DNA of 64,000 nucleotides, taken from assembly GCF_001874525.1 (NCBI RefSeq), contig NZ_LKAQ01000004.1, positions 2,382,654 through 2,446,653 on the forward strand. The letters are read 5' to 3'. The DNA comes from Pseudodesulfovibrio hydrargyri (GTDB lineage Bacteria; Desulfobacterota; Desulfovibrionia; Desulfovibrionales; Desulfovibrionaceae). Below, piece by piece: positions 16,516-29,410 of the stretch; positions within the stretch are counted from its first letter, which is position 1; every line of letters begins with the position of its first letter. The notes under the pieces were generated by a model, which saw only the letters and a list, made by a program, of their open reading frames with translations, did not search any database and was not told the DNA's origin. The translations under genes were made by a program, and so were the position numbers.

Positions 16516-16544
16516 TTGACACCGGGCAAAGGCATATTATTTAT
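16516..16544 (+). promoter_or_regulatory. Putative promoter of the cbpA-cbpM-clpB operon
   Basis: TTGACA at 16516-16521 is a perfect -35 box. With a 17-bp spacer the -10 is ATTTAT (16539-16544), a poor match, so this is a candidate only. No CIRCE element was seen. Confidence 0.4.
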
Positions 16545-16595
16545 GGTAAGCGTTGGAAAAATTGAAATCAGTCAGCATCAAGGAAAACGATTCTA

Positions 16596-17576
16596 ATGGA
16601 ATATAGAGACTACTACAAACTTCTCGGAGTGTCCCGCTCCGCCTCCAAGGAAGAGATCGGCAAGGCTTTCAAGAAGCTGGCCCGGAAGTATCACCCCGAT
16701 CTCAACCCGAACGACAAGGATGCGGAGGACAAGTTCAAGGAGATCAACGAGGCCTACGAGGTCCTCAAGGACGAGAAGAAGCGCAAGCTCTATGACCAGT
16801 TCGGCTCCAACTGGGAGCACGGCCAGAACTTCCAGCCGCCGCCGGGCTACGAGAACGTGCACTTCGGCGGAGGCGGCGGCTTCGGTGGAGGCGGCGCGGG
16901 TTTCTCGGACTTCTTCGAGACCATCTTCGGCGGCGGAGGCGGCGGTTTTCGCGGCGGCTTCCAGTCCGGCGGCTTTTCGCAGGGCGACTTCGGCGGCGAC
17001 TATCAGCGGCGTCCGCGTCGCGGCGCGGATTCCGAGGCGTCCTATGAACTGACCCTGGAGGAGGCGTACCGGGGCGGCAAGAAGTCCATCACCCTGCAGG
17101 AGCAGACCAGCGGCCCGGACGGCATCCCGCGCATGACCACCAAGACCCTGGAGGTCACGGTGCCCGCGGGCATCAAGGACGGCCAGAAGATCCGCCTGGC
17201 GGGCCAGGGCAATCCCGGCCTGAACGGCGGGGCCAAGGGCGACCTGTACCTGAAGATCCGGCTCATGCCGCACCATCTGTTCAAGATTTCGGAATCGGAC
17301 GTGATCCTCGACCTGCCCCTGTCCCCCTGGGAGGCGGCGCTCGGCACCACCGCGCGCATTCCCACCCTGGACGGGGCCGTGGAGATGAAGATTCCGCCGG
17401 GCATCGGCTCGGGCAAGAAGCTGCGCGTCAAGGGCCGGGGCCTGGGGGCCGGGGCCAGGAAGGGCGACCAGTTTGTCCGCATCATGATCCAGGTGCCGGA
17501 ACGGCTCTCGGCCGAGGAGCGCGACCTGTTCGAACAATTGCAGAAGGTCTCGGACTTCAAGCCGAGAAATTTCTAG
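16596..17576 (+). CDS. cbpA: DnaJ-class co-chaperone CbpA
   Basis: A 326-residue co-chaperone. The J domain occupies 1-70 with HPD at 33-35. A Gly/Phe-rich linker (about 85-145, runs of [10 protein letters not shown]) follows, then two beta-sandwich substrate-binding domains to the end. The DnaJ zinc finger is absent, so it is CbpA-type rather than DnaJ proper. It stimulates DnaK ATPase and delivers clients. It lies directly upstream of cbpM, its modulator, and clpB, forming a protein disaggregation operon. The start has AAGGA upstream. Confidence 0.94.
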   Translation: MEYRDYYKLLGVSRSASKEEIGKAFKKLARKYHPDLNPNDKDAEDKFKEINEAYEVLKDEKKRKLYDQFGSNWEHGQNFQPPPGYENVHFGGGGGFGGGGAGFSDFFETIFGGGGGGFRGGFQSGGFSQGDFGGDYQRRPRRGADSEASYELTLEEAYRGGKKSITLQEQTSGPDGIPRMTTKTLEVTVPAGIKDGQKIRLAGQGNPGLNGGAKGDLYLKIRLMPHHLFKISESDVILDLPLSPWEAALGTTARIPTLDGAVEMKIPPGIGSGKKLRVKGRGLGAGARKGDQFVRIMIQVPERLSAEERDLFEQLQKVSDFKPRNF

Positions 17577-17586
17577 GGGTACGACA

Positions 17587-17922
17587 ATGACCACGAAGAA
17601 ATTGCAGGAAGTGATCATGCGCATGCCGGGCCTGAACCTGCCCGAGCGCAGCGAATACGTGGCCTGGGCCCAACTGGTCCAGCTGACTTCCATCGAGCCC
17701 GCCGAGATGAGCGAGCTGGTCGACCTCGGCTGGATCAGTCCCAAGCGGACCGGGGCCGAGGAATACCTGTTCCGTCTCAAGGACGTCTACCGCATCCACA
17801 AGCTCATGCGCCTGGTCCACGACCTGGAGGTCTCGGTCTACGGCGGATCCATCATCGTGGACCTGATGGAGAGGATCGAGGAGCTCGAGACCGAGGTCGA
17901 GGAACTCAGGAGACTTGTCTGA
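17587..17922 (+). CDS. cbpM: Chaperone modulator CbpM
   Basis: A 111-residue protein of the CbpM/MerR-like family. It begins 10 bp after cbpA, the usual position. An N-terminal winged-helix-like part (LNLPERSEYVAWAQLVQLTS, then LVDLGWISP) precedes a C-terminal helix likely to form a coiled coil (LMERIEELETEVEELRRLV). In E. coli CbpM binds the CbpA J domain and inhibits its co-chaperone and DNA-binding activity. The identification rests on context and general layout as well as sequence. Confidence 0.8.
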   Translation: MTTKKLQEVIMRMPGLNLPERSEYVAWAQLVQLTSIEPAEMSELVDLGWISPKRTGAEEYLFRLKDVYRIHKLMRLVHDLEVSVYGGSIIVDLMERIEELETEVEELRRLV

Positions 17923-17953
17923 CCGACTTATTTCATGAGGAGGTAAAAATATA

Positions 17954-20551
<2,598 letters not shown>

Positions 20552-20571
20552 GACGGCCGCAAACGACATTC

Positions 20572-20607
20572 AAGGCCGGTGCCCGGAACAAGGCGCCGGC
20601 CTTTTTT
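20572..20607 (+). terminator. Terminator of the clpB operon
   Basis: A 12-bp stem with one G-U pair (20572-20583 with 20592-20603) is followed by a run of T residues. Confidence 0.9.
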
Positions 20608-20750
20608 GCGTTCTCGCCTGCCTATTCGTCACCTGTTTGAAACCAAACGCGCGGCGCGATAGGCTATGGTCCTCGCCTGGAAGGGGAGCCGTCGGTGCGG
20701 TCTTGCCGGTCGGGAGCGACCCTATGATTCCGTCAAAGAGGAGTGCGACC

Positions 20751-21224
<474 letters not shown>

Positions 21225-21415
21225 TTCCCACCCTCGCGCACCGGACCTTCCTTGTGGGCGGGGAAGAGATAATCCCGGACCCGTCCTTGCCGCCGGTCTC
21301 CGTTGCCCGCTCCCGCCTCGGCCCACAGGCCCGACCTCGACGCCGATCAAGAACATCCTTGACATCAGGCTAGTCTTTCCCGATGGTTGCGCCTTCAACA
21401 ATCGTCGAGGTTCCC

Positions 21416-22570
21416 ATGCCCAATCTGATCCTGTTGGCCCTGCTGGCGTCGTTCCCGCCCTTGTCCACGGATATGTATCTGCCCGCCATCCCCACCCTGC
21501 AGACGCAGTGGAGCATCTCCTATGCCACGGCCAACCTGTCGTTGGTCCTGTTCATGGGCGTGTTCAGCGTCTTTTTGCTCATCCACGGCCCGTTATCCGA
21601 CCGTTTCGGCCGCAAGCCGGTGCTCACCGGCGGGCTGACCCTGTTCATTCTGGCCTCTTTCGGTTGCGCCCTGTCTCCCTCCATCGAGGTGATGATCGCA
21701 TGCCGGTGCCTGCAGGCGGCGGGGGCCGCGGCCGGGGCGTCCCTGGCCCTGGCCCTGTCCAAGGACCTGTACGAAGGAGCCCAGCGGCAGAAGATTCTTG
21801 CCCACATGGGGGTGATCATGGCCCTGGCCCCCATGCTGGCCCCGTCCATCGGCGGACTGATGCTCAAGTTCGCCTCCTGGCGCTGGATATTCATCTTCCA
21901 GGTGGGCCTGGCGTTGATCGGGCTGTACGGGGTGCTGCGTCTCAAGGAGCCCCTCACCGAGTTCACGCGCGGCGGTTTCCTGTCCATGGCCGGCCGGTAC
22001 CGGCTGGTGCTCGGGAACCTGCCGTTCACGGTCCTGGCCAGCGGGTTCGCGCTCATGTCGCTGCCCCATTTCGCCTTCATCGGCGGCTCGGCAGACATGT
22101 ATATCAACGAACTGGGGCTGTCGGAGCAGGCCTTCGGCATCTATTTCGGGGCCAACGCCATCGGCTTCATGCTCGGTTCGTTCATCTGCACCCGGATGGT
22201 CGGCACGTACAAGCCGCTGCACATGCTCTATACCACCTTCGCCTGCCTGTTCGCGTCCACCCTGCTGATGTTCGTGCTCGGCGGGCGCACACCTCTGACC
22301 CTGGCCATCCCCATGTTCTGCATGGCGTTGAGTGTGGGCTTTTCCCGGCCCATCTCCAACTCCATGATCCTGGACCAGGTGGACTCTGACGTGGGCGCGG
22401 CCTCGGGCATCCTGACCTTCGAGATATTCTTTGTCGCGGCCGTGTCCATGCAGCTCATCTCCTGGGACTGGCCCCACAAGCCCTACGTCCTGGGCGTGCT
22501 CGGCGTGTTCGGCACCCTGATCCCGCTGGCGGCCCTGCTGGCCGTCAAGAAGCGGTGCCGGTTCAACTAA
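21416..22570 (+). CDS. Bcr/CflA-family drug-resistance MFS transporter
   Basis: A 384-residue inner-membrane exporter of the major facilitator superfamily with about 12 hydrophobic helices. The Bcr/CflA signature is clear at the start (STDMYLPAIPTLQTQW). The MFS motif A loop between helices 2 and 3 reads GPLSDRFGRKPVL. It should expel drugs or metabolites with proton antiport; the substrate is unknown. The ATG at 21416 is preferred to one 11 codons upstream because GAGG precedes it and family members begin here. A bidirectional terminator follows. Confidence 0.9.
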   Translation: MPNLILLALLASFPPLSTDMYLPAIPTLQTQWSISYATANLSLVLFMGVFSVFLLIHGPLSDRFGRKPVLTGGLTLFILASFGCALSPSIEVMIACRCLQAAGAAAGASLALALSKDLYEGAQRQKILAHMGVIMALAPMLAPSIGGLMLKFASWRWIFIFQVGLALIGLYGVLRLKEPLTEFTRGGFLSMAGRYRLVLGNLPFTVLASGFALMSLPHFAFIGGSADMYINELGLSEQAFGIYFGANAIGFMLGSFICTRMVGTYKPLHMLYTTFACLFASTLLMFVLGGRTPLTLAIPMFCMALSVGFSRPISNSMILDQVDSDVGAASGILTFEIFFVAAVSMQLISWDWPHKPYVLGVLGVFGTLIPLAALLAVKKRCRFN

Positions 22571-22587
22571 CCTCGGTCAGTTCGAAA

Positions 22588-22628
22588 CGGAAAAGGCCCG
22601 TGCGTTCGATACGCACGGGCCTTTTCCG
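22588..22628. terminator. Bidirectional terminator
   Basis: A long GC-rich palindrome (arms CGGAAAAGGCCCGTGCGT and its complement, 22588-22605 with 22611-22628) is flanked by A-rich and T-rich runs. It serves both the MFS gene and the convergent hydrolase gene. Confidence 0.9.
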
Positions 22629-22647
22629 TGGGAGTGCCGGAGGCAGA

Positions 22648-23622
22648 TCAAGCCGGAAATTGGTTCAGGAAGGCCTCGGCCCTGCGTTCGGACCAGTAGA
22701 CGTTCTCCTTGTCCTTGGAGACGAAACCCACGTGGCCGCCGTGGACCGGGGTCTCCAGGAACAGGCGCGGGTTGGACATGGCCTCGGCCACCGGGAAGCA
22801 GGTCGGGGTCAGGAACGGATCGTTCTGGGCGTTGACCAGCAGGGCGGGCACGCGCACGGCGCGCAGGAACTGCAGCGAGGAGGCCTTGGCGTAGTAGTCG
22901 GCCGCGTCCGCGAAGCCGCCCATGGGCGCGGTGAAGCGGTCGTCGAATTCTCGCAGGGAGCGGATGCCCTTGAGCTTCGAGGCGTCCACCACGTCCGGGA
23001 AGCGCCCGCCCTTTTCGCGCATCTTGCGGCGCAGGCCGCGCATGAAATATTCGAAATAGATATGGTGCGAGGAGATGACCCGTTCGGCCGCGCCCAGGTC
23101 GCAGGGGGTGGAGAAGGCCACGGCCCCGACTACCTGTTCGGGCACCCGGTCCGGGGCCTCGCCCAGGTACTTGAGGATCTGGTTGCCGCCCATGGAGAAG
23201 CCGATCAGGACCACCCGGCCGTAGCGCCCGGTGGACAGGCAGTGCAGGATGATCTCGTGCAGGTCGCCGGTTTCGCCCGAGTGGTAGCAGCGGGGCAGCC
23301 GGTTGGGCTCCTCGCCGCAGCCGCGCTGGGACCAGCAGGCCGCGTCCCAGCCGTTTTTGGTGGCCATGGCCGCCATGCCGAGCACGTATTTCTTGCGCGA
23401 ATTTCCTTCCAGACCGTGGCTGACGATGACCAGCCGGTCGGTCTCCCCGGTGCGCGAGCGGTGCCAGTCCAGGTCCAGGAAGTCCGAGTCGGCCAGCTCC
23501 ACGCGCTCGGGCTCGGGCGCGGTCAGGGGCGTGAGCCTAAAGAGCGGCGGGTACAGGGTGGCCATGTGGCCCGAGGCGAACGGGAAGGGCGGCCGGTAGT
23601 CGGGAATGGGCAGTACGGGCAT
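22648..23622 (-). CDS. YheT-family alpha/beta hydrolase
   Basis: A 324-residue esterase-like enzyme. The N-terminus carries the family's F-A-S-G-H-x-x-T-L-Y-P stretch. IVSHGLEGNSRKKYV forms the oxyanion region, IGFSMGGNQILKYLGE holds the nucleophilic serine in G-F-S-M-G-G, and HGGHVGFV near the C-terminus holds the catalytic histidine. An Asp before it (NAQNDPFL) completes the triad. YheT-like proteins are thought to act on acyl esters; the substrate is unknown. The start at 23622 has no strong ribosome site, and the frame stays open upstream, so a longer N-terminus is possible. It is divergent from the aminopeptidase gene. Confidence 0.88.
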   Translation of the reverse strand: MPVLPIPDYRPPFPFASGHMATLYPPLFRLTPLTAPEPERVELADSDFLDLDWHRSRTGETDRLVIVSHGLEGNSRKKYVLGMAAMATKNGWDAACWSQRGCGEEPNRLPRCYHSGETGDLHEIILHCLSTGRYGRVVLIGFSMGGNQILKYLGEAPDRVPEQVVGAVAFSTPCDLGAAERVISSHHIYFEYFMRGLRRKMREKGGRFPDVVDASKLKGIRSLREFDDRFTAPMGGFADAADYYAKASSLQFLRAVRVPALLVNAQNDPFLTPTCFPVAEAMSNPRLFLETPVHGGHVGFVSKDKENVYWSERRAEAFLNQFPA

Positions 23623-23752
23623 GGGGATGGTGTACGACCGCGCGGCCGTGAAGTAAAGCGGCGTGCGGCCCGGGAAAACGGTTGCCCGGACCGCGCCTGA
23701 TTGGCTACCCTTGGCCACCGTCCGCTGACGGGCGCGAACCAGAGGAGCCCCA

Positions 23753-24958
23753 GTGCCGCTGTACGACCAGACCGACATGGAGAACTACGCCGAGGTCCTG
23801 ACCTGGGCGCTGAACGAATCCAGGGAACGCCCCCTGCGCAACAGCGAGATGGTCCTCCTCCGCTACGACATCCCCGGCCTGGCCCTGGCCGAGGCCCTCT
23901 ATTCGCGGCTCATGGACATGCACCTCATGCCCGTGGCCATGGCCCAGCCCACGCCGTACATGGAGATGGAGCGCTACCTCAATTCCAGCTTCGGCCAGCT
24001 CCTGTTCCAGCAGCCCGGCCTGGCCGAGCTCTACTCCCAGGCCGCCGGGGTGATCAACATCATCGCCCCGGAGGAGCTGACCTACCTTCAGACGGTGGAC
24101 CCGCGCACCATCGCCGAGGCGAGGCGCGCCGACGCGCCCAACCGGCGCATCCTCCAGCGGCGCAGGCTGTCCGGGGTCATGGGCTGGACCACCTGCCTGT
24201 ATCCCACCGAGGCCCTGGCAAAGGGGGCGGGCATGACGTTGGACGAATACGCCCACGCCCTGAAGCGCGCCTGCTGGCTGAACATGCCCGACCCGGTGGC
24301 CGAGTGGCGGCGGCTGAAGCGGGAGGTCGGCGAGGTCTGCGACTGGCTCGACGGCATGTCCATCCGCTCCCTGAAGGTGGAGTCCGAGGACATCGACCTG
24401 ACCGTGGGCATAGGCGACAACCGCCGGTTCGTGGGCGTGAACGGGGCCAACGTCCCGGGCTACGAGATCTACGTGGCCCCGGACGCGCGCAAGGTGGACG
24501 GGACCTACTACGCGGACCAGCCGACCCTGCGCTACGGGCACTTGGTTTCCGGCATGGCCCTGGACTTCTCCGGCGGCATCGCCTCCCGCGCCGAGGCCGA
24601 GATCGGCCAGGTGTTCGTCCAGCAGCAGCTCTATTCGGACGCGGGCGCGCGCCGGGTGGGGGAGTTCTCCCTGACCGACAGGCGGTTCTCCCGCGTGGAC
24701 CGGTTCATGGCCCACACCCTCCTGGACGAGAATTTCGGCGGCGAGCACGGCAACTGCCATCTTGCCCTGGGCGGCTCGGTGCTGGAGAGCTTCACCGGCC
24801 CGTCCGAGATGCTCACCCCGGAGCTGGAATACGAACTCGGCTTCAACTCGTCGGACATGCACTGGGACCTGGTCAACACCCAGCCCAAGCGGGTCACCGC
24901 CCGGCTTGCCGACGGCAGCCCGAAGCTGATCTACGAGAACGGCGGATTCCGACTCTGA
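23753..24958 (+). CDS. M29-family aminopeptidase
   Basis: A 401-residue cytosolic metallo-aminopeptidase that removes N-terminal residues from peptides. The C-terminal catalytic half shows M29 hallmarks: GIASRAEAEIGQ, LLDENFGGEHGNCHLALGG with the metal-binding Glu and His, and DMHWDLV near the end. The N-terminal half is the alpha/beta domain used for dimer formation. Length agrees with AmpS/AmpT. The start is GTG with AGAGGAG at good spacing. It stands alone between a divergent hydrolase gene and a TPR gene. Confidence 0.9.
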   Translation: MPLYDQTDMENYAEVLTWALNESRERPLRNSEMVLLRYDIPGLALAEALYSRLMDMHLMPVAMAQPTPYMEMERYLNSSFGQLLFQQPGLAELYSQAAGVINIIAPEELTYLQTVDPRTIAEARRADAPNRRILQRRRLSGVMGWTTCLYPTEALAKGAGMTLDEYAHALKRACWLNMPDPVAEWRRLKREVGEVCDWLDGMSIRSLKVESEDIDLTVGIGDNRRFVGVNGANVPGYEIYVAPDARKVDGTYYADQPTLRYGHLVSGMALDFSGGIASRAEAEIGQVFVQQQLYSDAGARRVGEFSLTDRRFSRVDRFMAHTLLDENFGGEHGNCHLALGGSVLESFTGPSEMLTPELEYELGFNSSDMHWDLVNTQPKRVTARLADGSPKLIYENGGFRL

Positions 24959-25063
24959 GAGCCCGGTTCGCGATCCCCGAAAAATCGCTCGACCGCGTGA
25001 TTTGTCACTATTTTTCTGTTGGCTTCGCGGTGCGGACTGTTGTATAGAACGGCGGGTATAGCC

Positions 25064-26542
25064 ATGAAGAAAAGTCCGAAACACAAGAGTCTTTATCTGG
25101 TCAAGACCGAGCAGGCCGAGTTGCGGGAGCTGGAGGCCAAGCACCGCTCCGAGACCCGGAATCTTTATGTCATCAAGACCGACGAGGAAGTGGCGAACAA
25201 GTATCGCGACGTCATCGTCGATTTCGCCGCCAACAAGGGCGTCTTTCTGCTCGTCACCCGCGACAAGACCTTTATCCAGACCTTCCGCAGCGCCGCGTGC
25301 CAGGCCGTGGGCGTCCCCCACGGAGCCATGTTTTCGGCCCAAGACCTGGCCAGCGCCTCGACCCTGCTCAAGGGCCTCGTGGCCAACGGGGCCAAGCCCT
25401 TCCTCTTCATGGAGTACGTGCTGGACTCGGAACTGACCGTCCCCTACCTGCGCCACGTCAAGCCCATGTACCCGGATATGAAGGTGGTCGTGGTCTCGCG
25501 GGACATCAGCCGCGAGCGACTCTTCCAGTTCTATGAGGACGGTGCGGACTCCTTCCTCAAGAAACCGGCGAGCATCAATTCCGTGATCAAGAAGATCGCC
25601 TTCATGCTCAAGCCCCGCTGCGAGGCGGACGCCCTGGTCTTCGCGGGGCGCGAGCACATCCGGGCCAACCGCTTCGAGGAGGCGTTGGACATGGCCGAGC
25701 AGGTCCTGTCCCGCTGGCCCCGCCACGCGGCCGCCCTGGTCGTGCTGGGGGACGCCCAGAAAGGGTTGGCCAAGCGGGAGGAGGCGTTGAGCGCCTACCA
25801 GCAGGCCGAGTGCCTCTCCCGGGATTACCTTGAGCCGCTGCAGAAGATCGCGACCATGTATTGCGAGGACGACAATCGGGACGAGGCGCTCCAATACCTG
25901 TGCAAGCTCGACGACATATCGCCGCTCAACTGCACCCGCAAGATCCGCATCGCCGAGATGCATTTCGAGCAGGGCGACCCGGCCAGCGCCGAGAAATATT
26001 TCGACCAGGCTATCGACGCGGCCCGCGAGGAGGCCCTGAGCGCGGTGGGCGAGATGTCCCTGGACATCGCCGAGATGGCCGCGCGCTTCGACCCGAAGAT
26101 GGCCGCCAAATACTATCGCCGCAGCCTGGAGCTGGTGAAGAATTCCAAAAACGCCCTGACCATGTCCGTCTACAACCGCCTGGGCATCTCCCTGCGTAAG
26201 CAGGGGCTGTGGAACGAGGCCATCGAGGCCTACGGCGAGGCCGCCAGGCACGCCCCGGAAGACGAGAACATCCAGTACAATATCAGCTTGGCCTACGGCG
26301 AGGGACAGCAATTCCGCGAGGCGGCCGAGCACATGCGCAACGCCCTGGCCATCAACCCGGACCTGTACCGCGGCAATCCCAACCTGGCCTACTCGGTGGG
26401 CTCGACCTTCGCCCGTGGCGACAGGCCCCAGGAAGCCGTGGAAATCCTGACCTATCTCCTGGAAATCTCCCCCGGTTTCAAGGACGGCGAGAAGCTCCTG
26501 CGCGAAGTGACCGCGGCCAGGGGCGGCTCCTACCGTTTTTAG
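25064..26542 (+). CDS. Receiver-like domain protein with TPR repeats
   Basis: A 492-residue protein. Residues about 58-175 have the strand/helix pattern of a response-regulator receiver (FLLVTRDKTF, VVVVSRD, ADSFLKKPAS), and the conserved Lys-Pro near the end is kept (Lys167). At the phosphorylation position the sequence reads PFLFMEYVL, with Glu117 instead of Asp, and the N-terminal acidic pair is missing. It is therefore probably not phosphorylated and may be fixed in an active-like form. Several TPR repeats follow (about 190-480), for example EEALDMAEQVLSRWPRHAAAL. No output or membrane domain is seen, so it is likely a scaffold. Single gene. Confidence 0.8.
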   Translation: MKKSPKHKSLYLVKTEQAELRELEAKHRSETRNLYVIKTDEEVANKYRDVIVDFAANKGVFLLVTRDKTFIQTFRSAACQAVGVPHGAMFSAQDLASASTLLKGLVANGAKPFLFMEYVLDSELTVPYLRHVKPMYPDMKVVVVSRDISRERLFQFYEDGADSFLKKPASINSVIKKIAFMLKPRCEADALVFAGREHIRANRFEEALDMAEQVLSRWPRHAAALVVLGDAQKGLAKREEALSAYQQAECLSRDYLEPLQKIATMYCEDDNRDEALQYLCKLDDISPLNCTRKIRIAEMHFEQGDPASAEKYFDQAIDAAREEALSAVGEMSLDIAEMAARFDPKMAAKYYRRSLELVKNSKNALTMSVYNRLGISLRKQGLWNEAIEAYGEAARHAPEDENIQYNISLAYGEGQQFREAAEHMRNALAINPDLYRGNPNLAYSVGSTFARGDRPQEAVEILTYLLEISPGFKDGEKLLREVTAARGGSYRF

Positions 26543-26607
26543 TCGCTCCGACTCTCCCGGCCGCATAAGGCGGCCCGTCCTCCGGATTTTTCTTGTCATC
26601 CTGGTTA

Positions 26608-26635
26608 TTGACAACCTTATCCTCATGCTTATTTT
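26608..26635 (+). promoter_or_regulatory. Putative promoter of grpE-dnaK
   Basis: TTGACA (26608-26613), a 16-bp spacer and TATTTT (26630-26635) lie about 65 bp before the grpE start. No CIRCE inverted repeat is present, so HrcA control is not supported. Confidence 0.45.
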
Positions 26636-26700
26636 CCCCACAGGTCTCGCTTCCGGCGGGCCTTTTCATTACAAAATACGCTTCCCAAGGAATTGATTTC

Positions 26701-27321
26701 ATGGCGAAAAACAACAATGAAGTGCCCATCAACGGTCTGTACGACGACGAGGGGCGGATACTGGATGAACAGGTCGCGGAAGCCCGGGGCGAAGGCGAGG
26801 CCGAATCCGTGGAGGAAGCGGTCGAGGTGTCCCTGAGCAAGGAGGAGCTGGCCGCCCTGTGCAAGGAATCGGTCTGCCCCGAGTGTGACGTGTTCAAGGA
26901 GGCCGAGTCCATCCGGCTGCGCGCCCTGGCCGACTCCGAGAACGTCAAGAAGCGTCTGCTCCGGGAAACCGAGGAATTGAAGAAGTACGCGGGCGAGTCC
27001 ATCCTGGCCGACCTGCTGCCCATCCTCGACAACCTGGACCTGGCCCTGGCCCACACCGGCAACCTGTCCGCCGAGTGCAAGAACTTCGTCGTCGGCGTGG
27101 ACATGACCCGCAAGATATTCCTGGACGCGGTCAAGAACCACGGGCTGGAAGCGGTCCAGGCCGCTGTCGGCACCGAGTTCGATCCCGAGATCCACGAGGC
27201 CGTGGGCACCGTGGAGGAGCCGTCGCTCAAAAGCAACCAGGTCGCCCAGGTGGTCCAGAACGGCTACCGCCTCAAGGGGCGGCTGCTGCGTCCGGCCAAG
27301 GTCATGGTCAACAAGCTGTAG
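26701..27321 (+). CDS. grpE: Nucleotide exchange factor GrpE
   Basis: A 206-residue dimeric exchange factor that releases ADP from DnaK. The long N-terminal helix region (RLRALADSENVKKRLLRETE) and the C-terminal beta domain with the family ending (VAQVVQNGYRLKGRLLRPAKVMV) are both clear. Unusual for GrpE are three cysteines just before the long helix (Cys54, Cys59, Cys62 in LCKESVCPECD), which could form disulfides or bind metal. I believe relatives in Desulfovibrio share a similar C-P-x-C. The ATG at 26701 is chosen for the AAGGA upstream. dnaK follows after 105 bp. Confidence 0.95.
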   Translation: MAKNNNEVPINGLYDDEGRILDEQVAEARGEGEAESVEEAVEVSLSKEELAALCKESVCPECDVFKEAESIRLRALADSENVKKRLLRETEELKKYAGESILADLLPILDNLDLALAHTGNLSAECKNFVVGVDMTRKIFLDAVKNHGLEAVQAAVGTEFDPEIHEAVGTVEEPSLKSNQVAQVVQNGYRLKGRLLRPAKVMVNKL

Positions 27322-27426
27322 GTTTTTTTGACGCCGCGGCCTTTACAAGGGCCAACGCGTGATTATTGAAGAAAGTAACGAAAATTTACGTCGAATACGA
27401 CTTTCATATCTTAGGAGGACATAAAT

Positions 27427-29340
27427 ATGGGTAAGATCATAGGGATCGACCTTGGAACCACCAACTCCTGCGTCTACGTCATGGAGGGCAAGGACCCGAA
27501 ATGCGTCACCAACCCCGAAGGCGGCCGGACCACCCCGTCCGTGGTGGCCTTCACCGACAAGGAGCGGTTGGTGGGCGACATCGCCAAACGCCAGTCCGTC
27601 ACCAACCCGGAGAAGACCGTCTTCGCCATCAAGCGCCTCATGGGCCGCTCGGCCGACGCCCCCGAGGTCAAGAAGTGGCAGGAGCACTGTCCGTACCAGA
27701 TCGTTGCCGGCAACGGCAATGACGCCTGGGTCGAGATCGACGGCAAGAAGTACTCTCCGCCCGAAGTCTCCGCCATGATCCTGCAGAAGCTGAAGAAGGA
27801 CGCCGAGACCTACCTGGGCGAGCCCGTCACCGAGGCCGTCATCACCGTCCCTGCATACTTCAATGATTCCCAGCGCCAGGCCACCAAGGACGCGGGCAAG
27901 ATCGCCGGTCTCGAGGTCAAGCGCATCATCAACGAGCCCACCGCCGCCTCCCTGGCCTACGGTTTCGACAAGAAGGCCAACGAGAAGATCGCGGTCTTCG
28001 ACCTCGGCGGCGGCACGTTCGATATCTCCATCCTGGAAGTGGGCGACAACGTCGTCGAAGTGCGCGCCACCAACGGCGATACCTTCCTGGGCGGCGAGGA
28101 CTTCGACCACCGGATCATCGAGTACCTGGTGAACGAGTTCAAGAAGGAGAACGGCATCGACCTGTCCAAGGACCGCATGGCCCTGCAGCGCCTGAAAGAG
28201 GCCGCCGAAAAGGCCAAGCACGACCTGTCCTCCTCCATGGAGACCGAGGTCAACCTGCCGTTCATCACCGCCGACCAGAACGGTCCCAAGCACATGATGG
28301 TCAAGATCAGCCGAGGCAAGCTCGAAAAGCTCGTCGAGGACCTGGTCGACCGCACCGTGGAGCCCTGCCGCAAGGCGCTCAAGGACGCCGGCCTGTCCGC
28401 CTCGGACATCGACGAGGTCATCCTTGTCGGCGGCATGACCCGCATGCCCCTGGTCCAGGAGAAGGTGAAGTCCTTCTTCGGCAAGGAGCCCAACCGCTCC
28501 GTGAACCCGGACGAGGTCGTGTCCATGGGCGCGGCCATCCAGGGCGGCATCCTGGCCGGTGACGTCAAGGACGTCCTGCTCCTTGACGTGACCCCGCTGT
28601 CGCTCGGCATCGAAACCATGGGCGGCGTGATGACGCACCTGATCGAGCGCAACACGACCATCCCGACCAAGAAGTCCCAGGTCTTCACCACCGCGGCCGA
28701 CAACCAGCCGTCCGTGTCCATCCGGGTCTTCCAGGGCGAGCGTCCCATGTGCGCGGACAACAAGCTGCTCGGCAACTTCGAGCTGACCGGCATTCCGCCG
28801 GCGCCGCGCGGCGTGCCGCAGATCGAGGTCTCGTTCGACATCGACGCCAACGGCATCGTGCACGTCAACGCCAAGGACCTGGGTACCGGCCGCGAACAGT
28901 CCATCCAGATCACGGCCAGCTCCGGCCTGTCCGACGACGAGATCAACCAGATGGTCAAGGACGCCGAGGCCCACGCCGACGAGGACAAGAAGAAGCAGGC
29001 CCTGATCGAGGCGCGCAACCAGGCCGATACCCTGGTCTACACCTCGGAGAAGTCCCTGCGCGACCTGGGCGACAAGGTCGACCCGACGCTGAAGGCGGAC
29101 ATCGAGGCCAAGATCGAGGAAGTCAAGAAGGCCCTGGAGGCCGACGATGCCGACCAGATCAAGGCCAAGGCGGACGAACTGGCCCAGGCCTCGCACAAGC
29201 TGGCCGAACAGCTCTACGCCCAGCAGAACGCCGAGAGCGCCAATCCCGGCGGAGCGGCGGGCGCGGCCGGTCCCGAAGCCGGTTCCTCGGCCAAGGATGA
29301 CGACGACGTGGTCGACGCCGACTACACCGAAGTCAAGTAG
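27427..29340 (+). CDS. dnaK: Chaperone protein DnaK (Hsp70)
   Basis: A 637-residue Hsp70. The nucleotide-binding domain spans 1-385 with [11 protein letters not shown] at the start, [17 protein letters not shown] and [12 protein letters not shown]. The linker [16 protein letters not shown] leads to the substrate-binding domain and the helical lid, and the C-terminus ends in the acidic [11 protein letters not shown] tail. GGAGGA precedes the start. It works with GrpE upstream and with the CbpA and ClpB proteins encoded 10 kb away in this window. A perfect hairpin terminator follows. Confidence 0.98.
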   Translation: MGKIIGIDLGTTNSCVYVMEGKDPKCVTNPEGGRTTPSVVAFTDKERLVGDIAKRQSVTNPEKTVFAIKRLMGRSADAPEVKKWQEHCPYQIVAGNGNDAWVEIDGKKYSPPEVSAMILQKLKKDAETYLGEPVTEAVITVPAYFNDSQRQATKDAGKIAGLEVKRIINEPTAASLAYGFDKKANEKIAVFDLGGGTFDISILEVGDNVVEVRATNGDTFLGGEDFDHRIIEYLVNEFKKENGIDLSKDRMALQRLKEAAEKAKHDLSSSMETEVNLPFITADQNGPKHMMVKISRGKLEKLVEDLVDRTVEPCRKALKDAGLSASDIDEVILVGGMTRMPLVQEKVKSFFGKEPNRSVNPDEVVSMGAAIQGGILAGDVKDVLLLDVTPLSLGIETMGGVMTHLIERNTTIPTKKSQVFTTAADNQPSVSIRVFQGERPMCADNKLLGNFELTGIPPAPRGVPQIEVSFDIDANGIVHVNAKDLGTGREQSIQITASSGLSDDEINQMVKDAEAHADEDKKKQALIEARNQADTLVYTSEKSLRDLGDKVDPTLKADIEAKIEEVKKALEADDADQIKAKADELAQASHKLAEQLYAQQNAESANPGGAAGAAGPEAGSSAKDDDDVVDADYTEVK

Positions 29341-29360
29341 GCAGTTTCCATACAAGAATG

Positions 29361-29396
29361 AAGGCCGCCGGGGATATCCCCGGCGGCCTTTTCCTT
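29361..29396 (+). terminator. Terminator of dnaK
   Basis: A perfect 30-bp palindrome (AAGGCCGCCGGGGATATCCC and onward, 29361-29390) is followed by a T-rich stretch. Confidence 0.9.
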
Positions 29397-29410
29397 TTGG
29401 GGCCGTGGGC

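Noticed and set aside
16866..17020. Gly-rich repeats in the cbpA gene as a tandem repeat or CRISPR-like array
   Set aside because: They encode the normal Gly/Phe linker of a J-domain co-chaperone. No regularly spaced identical repeats exist here or anywhere in the window, so no CRISPR array is called.
21359..21376. TTGACA upstream of the MFS gene as a promoter
   Set aside because: No acceptable -10 lies at 16-18 bp spacing; the only TAGTCT is six bases away.
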